From NCBI GenBank assembly GCA_965235975.1, contig CBDDZZ010000001.1, positions 310,001-374,000 on the forward strand: DNA of 64,000 nucleotides, written 5' to 3'. Within the stretch, counting starts at the first letter, position 1. Each line of letters opens with the position of its first letter. Both the position numbers and the translations under genes were made by a program. Below the pieces are notes generated by a model. The model was not told the DNA's origin. It did no database searches and saw only the letters and a list, made by a program, of their open reading frames with translations. This DNA is from Fontibacterium oligotrophicum (GTDB lineage: Bacteria; Pseudomonadota; Alphaproteobacteria; Pelagibacterales; Pelagibacteraceae). Below are positions 1-7,153 of the stretch, piece after piece.

Positions 1-18
1 TATTTGAAATTAGAAAGA

Positions 19-774
19 TTATCTAATTTTTTTCCACTCGTCTTCACTTGCTCCGTATTGAGTATCCGATCTTTTGATGTTTTTAACTAAGTTTTCTCTT
101 CTTTGTAAATATAAACTTTTATATGCAGAATAAAGATCTAAAGAATTCTTTTCTAAATTTTCTGAACTTTTAATATTTTGCGATCTAAAGTTAACTATTT
201 CCGTTCCTTTTGTTGACCAGTAAACTGTATCACCAAGATTTTCTCCAAAAGCTGTTTTATCTCCAGCTGATATCATATAAAAGTAGTCTCCATAAACTCC
301 AAGAACTCTTCCGACTAAATCTCTAGGAGTTGTTGGTCCAAGAAATGGTGCTACAGCATAACAACCATGATCAACACCCCAAACAGCAAGAGTTTGACCA
401 AAGTCTTCTCTATTTGTTTTTTCAATCCCAAGAGCTGTGGCTGGATCAAACAATCCAAGAATTCCAACAGTAGAATTTATTGCAAATCGTGAAATAGATA
501 CTGCTGCTTCACTAAAGTTTCCTTGTAAAATTTGGTTTGGAACAGAAAGAGTGGAGTCAATATTTAATAAGGCATTATTTATTCCGCTTCTTACTTCTAC
601 TGGTAATACATTATAAACTTCAGCGACTGGTTTAAATAAATATTTATCAACCGTCATGTTAAAACTAAAAATAGATCTATTAATATTTTCGTTGCAATCG
701 GGTAGATTGGCCGCGTAAATAGTTTTTGAATTAAATAGAACTAAAAAAGTTATAGCTAATAATGTTTTTCTCAT
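19..774 (-). CDS. mlaA: MlaA (VacJ) family outer-membrane lipid asymmetry protein
   Basis: Family role: MlaA sits in the outer membrane and hands mislocalised phospholipids from the outer leaflet to the periplasmic MlaC/MlaFEDB retrograde pathway. The 251-aa product has an N-terminal signal sequence (hydrophobic residues about 4-18, then a YAA cleavage-type site near 20-22) followed by the MlaA domain, recognisable from NRSIFSFN, the VPNQILQG region, the SRFAINSTVGILGLFDPA block and GPTTPRDLVGR. Most MlaA proteins are lipoproteins, but I see no lipobox cysteine here; the first cysteine (C27) is outside a lipobox context. No other mla gene lies in the window. It is divergent from the downstream amidase with a 97-bp gap. 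Family call is strong; the missing lipid anchor is read from the sequence. Confidence 0.9.
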   Translation of the reverse strand: MRKTLLAITFLVLFNSKTIYAANLPDCNENINRSIFSFNMTVDKYLFKPVAEVYNVLPVEVRSGINNALLNIDSTLSVPNQILQGNFSEAAVSISRFAINSTVGILGLFDPATALGIEKTNREDFGQTLAVWGVDHGCYAVAPFLGPTTPRDLVGRVLGVYGDYFYMISAGDKTAFGENLGDTVYWSTKGTEIVNFRSQNIKSSENLEKNSLDLYSAYKSLYLQRRENLVKNIKRSDTQYGASEDEWKKIR

Positions 775-837
775 ATTAATAAAATTGTCTATATATACAT
801 ATTTCCAATAACTATATACTTAAAATACTTGATAAAT

Positions 838-866
838 TTGACGTTTTTAATTGTATTTTTTATAAA
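838..866 (+). promoter_or_regulatory. Sigma70-type promoter of the amidase gene, probably giving a leaderless mRNA
   Basis: TTGACG at 838-843 and TATAAA at 861-866 are separated by exactly 17 bases, a near-consensus housekeeping promoter. The amidase ATG begins at 872, only 6 bases after the -10 box, so transcription would start at or next to the A of the start codon. No Shine-Dalgarno sequence precedes the ATG. Promoter call is from sequence; the leaderless start is inference. Confidence 0.6.
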
Positions 867-871
867 TATTA

Positions 872-1594
872 ATGAGAATTAGGCAATTAAAGTCGGAAAA
901 TTACACTTCCCCCAGTACAAAAAAAAGAAGAATTCAGTCGATTATTATCCATTATACAGGAATGAAGACCTTACAATCAGCGGTAGAAAGACTTTTATTT
1001 AATAAATACAAAGTAAGCAGTCACTATGTAATTAGTCGAACTGGAAAAATTCTACAATTAGTCAAAGATAACAATATTGCTTGGCATGCGGGAATTTCAA
1101 ATTGGTTTAATTTTAAAAATTTAAATAATAACTCTATTGGTATCGAGCTTGAAAACAAAGGGCATCAGCATGGGTATCAAAATTTTACTAATAAACAAAT
1201 AAATCAACTTATTAAATTATTAAGAGTATTAAAAAAAAAATTTAAGATTCAAAATATTAATATTACTGGCCATTCAGATATCGCGCCAAATAGAAAAAAA
1301 GATCCTGGAGAAAAGTTTCCTTGGAATAAACTTTATAAAAATCATTTAGCAATTGGGCATTCACTTAATGAAGAATTTATAAGTAATTTTAGATCTAAAA
1401 AATTAATCAATTTTAATAAGGAAAATATTGTTAAAATGATCAAAAAATTAGGATATTCAAAAATTTTTTCAGTAAATTATCTAGATAAAAATTTTATTAA
1501 GGCTTTTCAAAGAAGATATAGGCAGCAGTTGATCAATGGTATTTTTGATCAAGAATGTTACTTAATACTAAGAAATTTACAAAAATTCATTTAA
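872..1594 (+). CDS. N-acetylmuramoyl-L-alanine amidase (Amidase_2, AmpD/AmiD-like) with C-terminal peptidoglycan-binding domain
   Basis: Cleaves the bond between N-acetylmuramic acid and L-alanine in peptidoglycan or its fragments, a recycling or remodelling role. The 240-aa protein carries the zinc amidase fold: IIHYTG with H27, IGIELEN with the family glutamate near 92, and TGHSDIAPNRKKDPG supplying H134 and D144, giving the expected His-His-Asp zinc set. Residues about 175-240 look like a PG_binding_1 helical domain, as in AmiD. I see no signal peptide, so a cytoplasmic recycling role like AmpD is possible despite the binding domain. The start at 872 is forced because the first zinc histidine lies only 27 codons in and the next Met comes after it. 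It precedes rnpB and the division cluster, a familiar alphaproteobacterial neighbourhood. Confidence 0.88.
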   Translation: MRIRQLKSENYTSPSTKKRRIQSIIIHYTGMKTLQSAVERLLFNKYKVSSHYVISRTGKILQLVKDNNIAWHAGISNWFNFKNLNNNSIGIELENKGHQHGYQNFTNKQINQLIKLLRVLKKKFKIQNINITGHSDIAPNRKKDPGEKFPWNKLYKNHLAIGHSLNEEFISNFRSKKLINFNKENIVKMIKKLGYSKIFSVNYLDKNFIKAFQRRYRQQLINGIFDQECYLILRNLQKFI

Positions 1595-1597
1595 TAG

Positions 1598-1624
1598 TTG
1601 AATTTTGATTTAGTCTAATATAAT
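1598..1624 (+). promoter_or_regulatory. Promoter of rnpB
   Basis: A perfect TATAAT (1619-1624) ends 6 bases before the expected 5' end of the RNase P RNA at 1631. A possible -35 TTGAAT lies at 1598-1603 with a short 15-base spacer. The -10 position relative to the RNA end is what makes the call credible; the -35 is weaker. Confidence 0.5.
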
Positions 1625-1630
1625 ATTTTA

Positions 1631-1996
1631 TTGCCAGTTAGTTGAATGGTAGCTTTGATATTTTCAAAGAGGAAAGTCTGGGCTCCACAAGATGACAGTG
1701 CCAGCTAATAGCTGGCGAGGGTAACCTCAGGGATAGTGCCACAGAAAATAAACCGCCTTATCAAGGCAAGGGTGAAAAGGTGTGGTAAGAGCACACCGGG
1801 TTTTTGGTAACAAAAACCGCATGGAAAACCCCACTGGGAGCAAGACCAAATAGAAGTAACATGATTTAAATTTATTTAAATCTAGCCTAATCTTGGGTGA
1901 GTTACTTGGGTTGGTTGCTCGAGTCTATTGGTGACAATAGACCTAGATAAATTACCATTTTCAATGACAGAACCCAGCTTACAGACTAACTGGCAA
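1631..1996 (+). ncRNA. rnpB: RNase P RNA (class A), catalytic subunit of the tRNA 5'-processing enzyme
   Basis: The RNA matures tRNA 5' ends together with the RnpA protein. The ends pair as helix P1: TTGCCAGTTAGT at 1631-1642 with ACTAACTGGCAA near 1985-1996. The 5' P4 strand is seen as GAGGAAAGTCTGGGCTCC (from about 1669), and the 3' side as ACAGAACCCAGCTTACAG, both universal RNase P signatures. The GGGTGAAAAGGTG and AAACCCCA elements typical of class A lie between them. Length (about 366 nt) fits bacterial type A. It sits between the amidase gene and mraZ. Confidence 0.95.
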
Positions 1997-2112
1997 TTAA
2001 ATAATCTTATCCAAATTTTGCCAAATTATTTTAACTGATATTAAATAATTTTTATTAGAACAAAATAAGAACAAAAATATTAAATTAATTATAATTTTCA
2101 TGAGTTTCTCCA

Positions 2113-2142
2113 TTGACTTACTATTATATACCATGCTATCCC
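2113..2142 (+). promoter_or_regulatory. Candidate promoter of the mraZ/division operon
   Basis: TTGACT at 2113-2118 is a good -35 box. The best partner is an extended -10, TGC followed by TATCCC (2137-2142), 18 bases downstream; the TATCCC hexamer itself is poor. The MraZ boxes overlap this -10, as expected for an autorepressed promoter. The -35 is convincing, the -10 is a guess. The rest of the 1997-2217 stretch is plain AT-rich leader. Confidence 0.35.
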
Positions 2143-2153
2143 ATAGTAACCCA
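2130..2153 (-). promoter_or_regulatory. MraZ operator: three TGGG-type boxes with 10-bp period
   Basis: Reading the minus strand, TGGG occurs at 2153-2150 and 2143-2140, and a degenerate TGGT at 2133-2130. The spacing is exactly 10 bp, so the boxes lie on one helix face. MraZ of E. coli and mollicutes is known to bind runs of TGGGN separated by 5 bases, the same geometry. The array is 65-88 bp upstream of the mraZ start and overlaps a candidate -10. Motif and period are seen directly; binding by the adjacent mraZ product is inferred from the family. Confidence 0.7.
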
Positions 2154-2217
2154 TAAATGATAAATATTAACTATTTTATGAATAAATTTAGTGGGAATTT
2201 TTTTTTAAAAAAAACAA

Positions 2218-2658
2218 ATGTTTATATCAACTTACGAAAACAAGTTAGACAAGAAAGGCAGAGTGTCTGTGCCAGCTAGCTTTAGAGCTCATTTATCATC
2301 CTTAGGATATAATAGTGTTGTTTGTTACCCTTCATTTACAAATTCATCAATTGAATTTTGTCCTCAAAGCAGAATTGAAAAATTAAGCGATAGCATAGAT
2401 AGCCTCAGTCCATTTGAAGAAAATAGAGATACATTTGCAACGTCAATTCTTGCAGATAGTTTTCAATTAAATTTTGACTCTGATGGAAGAGTAGTTCTTC
2501 CAAAAAAACTTTTAGATCATTCTGGAATTAAAGAAACAGTTGTCTTTGTTGGACAGGGAAAAACATTTCAAATGTGGGAACCTTATAAGTTCTCAAAATT
2601 TAGAGACGAGGCAAGAAAAAAGGCTAAGACATTAAGATCAGACTTAAAATGGTCTTAA
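2218..2658 (+). CDS. mraZ: MraZ, DNA-binding transcriptional regulator of the division/cell-wall cluster
   Basis: MraZ is an AbrB/SpoVT-fold ring-forming DNA-binding protein that represses its own dcw operon in E. coli. The 146-aa product has the usual length and two tandem half-domains: STYENKLDKKGRVSVP at residues 3-18 and FDSDGRVVLPKKLL around 82-95, each with the G-R-V-x-x-P core. It is the first gene of the operon; ftsZ follows after 35 bases. No Shine-Dalgarno sequence precedes the ATG, which follows a run of T and A. Matching TGGG boxes are found upstream, supporting autoregulation. Confidence 0.96.
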   Translation: MFISTYENKLDKKGRVSVPASFRAHLSSLGYNSVVCYPSFTNSSIEFCPQSRIEKLSDSIDSLSPFEENRDTFATSILADSFQLNFDSDGRVVLPKKLLDHSGIKETVVFVGQGKTFQMWEPYKFSKFRDEARKKAKTLRSDLKWS

Positions 2659-2693
2659 TGAAAATTAATAAATAACAATAAAGGGAGAAACAA

Positions 2694-4151
2694 ATGGCAA
2701 TAAAAATAAACGTACCAGAATTAAGAGAGTTAAAACCTAGAATAGTTGTTCTAGGAGTTGGAGGAGCAGGCGGTAACGCGATTAATAACATGATAGATTG
2801 CGGAGTTCAGGGTGTTGAATTCGTTGCAGCCAATACTGACGCGCAAGCTTTAAAATATAATAAAGCTTCATGCAAAATACAACTTGGAACAAACCTAACT
2901 AGAGGACTTGGAGCTGGAGCAAAATCTGATATTGGACAAGCAGCAGCGGAAGAGTCTTTAAATGAATTAATAAATCTTTTACAAGGCGCTAACATGGTTT
3001 TCATCACTGCTGGAATGGGTGGTGGGACAGGAACAGGTGCTGCACCCGTAATTGCTCGAGCAGCTAAAGATTTAAATTTATTAACAGTAGCGGTGGTAAC
3101 AAAGCCTTTTATTTTTGAAGGCCCTGGAAGACTAAAGGCTGCTGAAAGAGGCTTAGAGGAATTAAAAAGATATGTTGATACCAGTATTATAATTCCTAAT
3201 CAAAATTTATTTAAAGTTGCTAATGAGAAAACTACTTTTCCTCAAGCATTTAAAATGGCGGATAATGTTCTAATGCAAGGCGTTAGAGGAATAACAGATT
3301 TAATTGTTAAGCCAGGTCTTATCAATCTTGATTTTGCAGATATCGAAACAGTAATGAAAGGTATGGGCAAAGCTATGATGGGAACTGGAGAAGCAGAGGG
3401 AGATAAGAGAGCAATAATGTCTGCAGAAGCAGCATTGGCCAATCCTTTGATTGACGAGTATTCATTAAAAGGAGCAAGAGGTCTTCTTATTAATATTACT
3501 GGTGGTAATGACATTACACTTTTCGAAGTCGATGAAGCAGCTAATAAAATAAGAGCGGAAGTTGATCCTTCAGCTGAAATTTTAGTAGGTTCTACTTTTG
3601 AAGATGCTTTAGATGGAAAAATGAGAGTGTCAATTGTTGCAACCGGTCTAGGTGGAGAAGCTGCTATTAATAATAAGCCAGTAGTTAGTATGATGAGACA
3701 TATTAATAACAGAAACAATGGGTACAGCACTGTTTTCAATAAACCCCAACAATCTTTTGTTCCAAATTATGTAGCTCAATCAACTCCCCAAGCAATGACT
3801 AATGGGGCAACAGCTCTTGATATGTTTCAGGAACCGTCCCATGTAGCTGAGATAAATAATCAAGCATTGAATCATATGAATGTTCAACAGGAGGCAGCTA
3901 GTTCTAGTGCTACCAAAGAACAGAATATTTCTTCTCAGGATTTAAGCGCATTAAACAAGATAGAAAATACTCAAATAGTTGAAGAGGTTACATCCTTTCC
4001 AAAATTATTTTCTGAGGATGAAAATTTAAAAGACATTTCTAATAACAAAGAAGGTTCCTCTCAGTTTTTTAAAGACTTGGGACACGATCTTACAGATGAA
4101 GAAAAAGTAGATTTAGAAATTCCTGCTTTTTTAAGACGTCAAACTAATTAG
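2694..4151 (+). CDS. ftsZ: Cell division GTPase FtsZ
   Basis: Tubulin-like GTPase that forms the cytokinetic ring. GVGGAGGNA is at residues 21-29, the tubulin signature GGGTGTG at 109-115, and the synergy-loop NLDFADIE further on. A globular core of about 320 residues is followed by a 140-residue, Gln/Asn/Ser-rich disordered linker and the C-terminal peptide DLEIPAFLRRQ that binds FtsA and membrane partners. Total 485 aa, long but usual for alphaproteobacteria. A good ribosome site, AGGGAG, lies 7 bases before the ATG, stronger than for most neighbours. Its position between mraZ and rsmH is odd: FtsZ normally follows ftsQ-ftsA, and that slot is empty here. Confidence 0.98.
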   Translation: MAIKINVPELRELKPRIVVLGVGGAGGNAINNMIDCGVQGVEFVAANTDAQALKYNKASCKIQLGTNLTRGLGAGAKSDIGQAAAEESLNELINLLQGANMVFITAGMGGGTGTGAAPVIARAAKDLNLLTVAVVTKPFIFEGPGRLKAAERGLEELKRYVDTSIIIPNQNLFKVANEKTTFPQAFKMADNVLMQGVRGITDLIVKPGLINLDFADIETVMKGMGKAMMGTGEAEGDKRAIMSAEAALANPLIDEYSLKGARGLLINITGGNDITLFEVDEAANKIRAEVDPSAEILVGSTFEDALDGKMRVSIVATGLGGEAAINNKPVVSMMRHINNRNNGYSTVFNKPQQSFVPNYVAQSTPQAMTNGATALDMFQEPSHVAEINNQALNHMNVQQEAASSSATKEQNISSQDLSALNKIENTQIVEEVTSFPKLFSEDENLKDISNNKEGSSQFFKDLGHDLTDEEKVDLEIPAFLRRQTN

Positions 4152-4178
4152 AGATTAATTAAAGAAAAAATTCTTCTT

Positions 4179-5201
4179 ATGTCACTGGAATTGAATCACA
4201 TTCCAGTGATGTCGGAAGAAATCGATAATATACTAACCCCTTATAAATCCGGTCTATATATCGATTGCACGTTTGGTGGCGGAGGAGTTACTAGAAGAAT
4301 ATTATCTAAAAAAAATACAAAAATTATTTCTATAGATCGAGATAATTTTGTCGATTCTTTTTCTAAAGAAATAAGTAAAGAATATAATAATAGATTTGAA
4401 TTTATAGTTGATAAGTTTAGTAATTTACAAAATATTTTAAAAGAAAGAAATTTACAGAAAATTCCTGTTGCAATAATTTTTGATCTTGGTCTTTCTTCTT
4501 TTCAAATTGATGACCCTGAAAGAGGCTTTTCATATCGACAAGATGGATTATTAAAAATGACTATGGGAAAAAATAATATTTCAGCTCACGATATTGTAAA
4601 TAAACTTGATCAAAAAGATTTAAAAAATATTTTCAATTTATTTGGAGAAGATAAAGATTCAGCATTAATTGCAAAACTAATAATACAAAAAAGACAAGAC
4701 AAACAAATAAGTTCAACACATGAGTTAGCAGAGATTATTTTGAGAGCAAAAAGATATAAAAATAATAAATATAACAAAATTGATTCTTGTGCAAAAATAT
4801 TTCAATCGATTAGAATGATTGTAAACCAGGAATTAACTGAGCTTTATGAAGGTTTGATTTTTGCTATCAAAAACTTATCTATTGATGGAAAGATCATTGT
4901 TATCACCTTTCATTCTTTAGAAGATAAAATAGTTAAAAAAATCTTTGATTTTTTTTCAAATAAAAAAAAAGGAACTTCTAGATATTTGCCCGAAAATAAA
5001 CAAAATGAAAATTTTAATATATTAGAGATTAAAAGTAGAAAACCTATTGTTGCGTCTGAAAAAGAAGTAAAAAAAAATAATAGAGCAAGATCTGCTAAAT
5101 TAAGATTCGCAATTAAAATTAAAGATAATTCTTTTGAATTTAAAAGATCATATTTAAATCTTGAAAAATATTTTCAATTAGAGGAAGCAATATATGCGTG
5201 A
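4179..5201 (+). CDS. rsmH: 16S rRNA (cytosine-1402 N4)-methyltransferase RsmH (MraW)
   Basis: Methylates C1402 in the ribosomal P-site region using S-adenosylmethionine. The N-terminus has the family pattern HIPVM at 7-11, then the SAM motif YIDCTFGGGGVTRRIL around 28-43. The DLGLSSFQID motif is near 117-126, FSYRQDGLLKM follows, and ITFHSLEDKIVK lies near 239-250 in the C-terminal half. Length 340 aa, slightly above the typical 310. Its 3' end overlaps ftsL by 8 bases, implying translational coupling in the dcw operon. Confidence 0.97.
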   Translation: MSLELNHIPVMSEEIDNILTPYKSGLYIDCTFGGGGVTRRILSKKNTKIISIDRDNFVDSFSKEISKEYNNRFEFIVDKFSNLQNILKERNLQKIPVAIIFDLGLSSFQIDDPERGFSYRQDGLLKMTMGKNNISAHDIVNKLDQKDLKNIFNLFGEDKDSALIAKLIIQKRQDKQISSTHELAEIILRAKRYKNNKYNKIDSCAKIFQSIRMIVNQELTELYEGLIFAIKNLSIDGKIIVITFHSLEDKIVKKIFDFFSNKKKGTSRYLPENKQNENFNILEIKSRKPIVASEKEVKKNNRARSAKLRFAIKIKDNSFEFKRSYLNLEKYFQLEEAIYA

Positions 5202-5463
5202 AAAAATAGCCATTATATTGTTTATTGTTATTTTTGGAACAGTCTGCGTTTCTTATATAAAAAATAAAACGCGTGATGTCGAAAAAGAAATATTAAAATT
5301 AAAGGAGGAACAGGAAAATTTAGTTGAGAAATTAAAAAGCGAAAAATTGGAGAATAATTACCTTGCTTCCCCAGAAAGAGTAAAAAAGTTAGCCAAATTA
5401 CACTTATCCCCAGACTATATTGAAATGGATAAAAATAATTTTAGATATTTGAATGAAAAATAA
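5194..5463 (+). CDS. ftsL: Cell division protein FtsL-like small bitopic membrane protein
   Basis: FtsL bridges FtsB, FtsQ and the FtsWI synthase in the divisome. The 89-aa product has a single N-terminal membrane segment (residues about 4-20) followed by a charged coiled coil (about 26-60) with KLEN/YLASPERVKKLA at the end, matching alphaproteobacterial FtsL. Primary sequence is weakly conserved in this family, so the call leans on size, topology and the slot between rsmH and ftsI. Overlaps rsmH by 8 and ftsI by 11 bases. Confidence 0.85.
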   Translation: MREKIAIILFIVIFGTVCVSYIKNKTRDVEKEILKLKEEQENLVEKLKSEKLENNYLASPERVKKLAKLHLSPDYIEMDKNNFRYLNEK

Positions 5464-7153
5464 AATTAACAATATACAAAAAAATTTTTATTTTCAAAAT
5501 TTTACCAATGACGACAAAATTAATATAAATAGTAGTAATTCGCTTTTTAATTCGAGAGCAAATTTTGTATTTAAAATATTTTTTTTAGTTTTCTTGATTA
5601 TTTTATTAAAGCTTTTGTATCTTGGCTTTAATAAGAGTAGTGAAATTAATTTTGAAGATTCAATTATTAATAAAGATTATAATCAAAGAAAAGATATTTT
5701 TGACAGAGCAAATTTATTAATAGCAAAAAATATAGATATTTATGATCTTGTTTTAAAAGTCGATAAGGTAAAAAATTTGCCTGAACTTTTAATTAAATTA
5801 AAGACGCAATTTCCAGGATTGAATGTAAACGAAATTCAAAGAGAGAGCGTGGATAAAAAAAGATTAGTACTAAAAAAAAAACTTGATCATATTGAATATA
5901 AAAAAGCAATTATGCTTGGGGAGCCTGCTATAGAATTAAGTCGTAGGCAGGTTAGAATTTACCCTCAAAGAAATTTATTTAGTCATGTGCTGGGCCAAAC
6001 AGATGAAGATAATAAAGGAGTTTCAGGAGTTGAGAATTATTTTAATAATCAAATTTTAAATACAAAATTTTCACAAAGTTCATTCCAAATTTCACTTGAT
6101 ACTTTGATACAATCACAAGTTAGAGATACTCTGGAGAAAGCCATTGAAGATTATTCAGCAAAAGGGGCTGCGTCGTTATTAATGAATGTTAATTCAGGAG
6201 AAATAATTTCATTAGTTTCTCTGCCTGATTTTGACATTAACAGAAGAACTTTAGTAAATGATGAGAAATATTTAAATAAAATTACACTTGGTGTTTATGA
6301 ATTAGGCTCTGTATTTAAAACTTTTACCATTGCTAATGCATTAGAACTAAAACTTATTGATGAAAATACACTATTTAAAAATCTTGAAAAACAAGTTTAT
6401 AATTGTGGTTATTCACAGCCTATCGATGAACATGATAAAAATTTAAAAAGGGATTTAACTACTTCAGAAATTTTAGTTAAATCATCAAATATTGGAACAA
6501 TAAAAATAATAGAAAAGATTGGTATTGAAAATTATAAAAATTTCTTAACCAAACTAGGTATATTTGAAAAAACATCTATTGAACTTCCTGAAAAGGGAAA
6601 ATCTTTACCAATGAAATGGGATAATTGTACTTTAGCAACGGCCTCTTATGGACACGGAGTTAGCACGACTCCAATTCAATTAGCGTCTGCTTATGCAACC
6701 TTAGTAAATGGTGGATATAAAATTTATCCAACTTTAATTAAACAAAGTCAGAATATAAAAAAAGAGAGAGTTATTAGTGAGGAAACAAGTAAAAAAATGG
6801 TAAAAATGCTTAGAAAAGTAGTAGATAAAGATGATCCTATGCAAGGGACTGCCAAAAAAGCAGATATTGGTGGTTATGGGGTTATTGGAAAAACTGGAAC
6901 TGCTATCAAAGCCTCTAAAACATCAAAAGGTTATTCCAAAGAAGTAATGACTGTTTTTGTATCCGCGTATCCAGAGGAAAAGCCAGAATATTTATTATTA
7001 GTTATGATTGATGAACCAAAAGTTATTCCTAGTAAGGGTTTATATAGATCAGACTCAGGTTGGAATGCTGTTCCAACTGCAGGGAGTATTATAAAAAGGA
7101 TTGGCCCTATTTTAGCTTCAAAGAATTATAATATTGCTTTCAATGCTAAGTAA
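5453..7153 (+). CDS. ftsI: Septal peptidoglycan transpeptidase FtsI (PBP3)
   Basis: Class B penicillin-binding protein that crosslinks septal peptidoglycan with FtsW. One membrane segment lies at about residues 39-58, followed by a pedestal domain (HVLGQTDEDNKGVSGVE around 178-194) and the transpeptidase domain. Catalytic motifs are complete: S286-V-F-K289, S344-S345-N346 and K480-T-G-T483. Length 566 aa is normal. The cytoplasmic N-tail is rich in Asn and Lys. Overlaps ftsL upstream and murE downstream. Confidence 0.96.
   Translation: MKNKINNIQKNFYFQNFTNDDKININSSNSLFNSRANFVFKIFFLVFLIILLKLLYLGFNKSSEINFEDSIINKDYNQRKDIFDRANLLIAKNIDIYDLVLKVDKVKNLPELLIKLKTQFPGLNVNEIQRESVDKKRLVLKKKLDHIEYKKAIMLGEPAIELSRRQVRIYPQRNLFSHVLGQTDEDNKGVSGVENYFNNQILNTKFSQSSFQISLDTLIQSQVRDTLEKAIEDYSAKGAASLLMNVNSGEIISLVSLPDFDINRRTLVNDEKYLNKITLGVYELGSVFKTFTIANALELKLIDENTLFKNLEKQVYNCGYSQPIDEHDKNLKRDLTTSEILVKSSNIGTIKIIEKIGIENYKNFLTKLGIFEKTSIELPEKGKSLPMKWDNCTLATASYGHGVSTTPIQLASAYATLVNGGYKIYPTLIKQSQNIKKERVISEETSKKMVKMLRKVVDKDDPMQGTAKKADIGGYGVIGKTGTAIKASKTSKGYSKEVMTVFVSAYPEEKPEYLLLVMIDEPKVIPSKGLYRSDSGWNAVPTAGSIIKRIGPILASKNYNIAFNAK

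Noticed and set aside
2807..3739. Minus-strand open frames of 66 and 165 codons across ftsZ
   Set aside because: They are antisense to conserved ftsZ codons, have no recognisable domain or ribosome site, and arise from codon bias on the coding strand.
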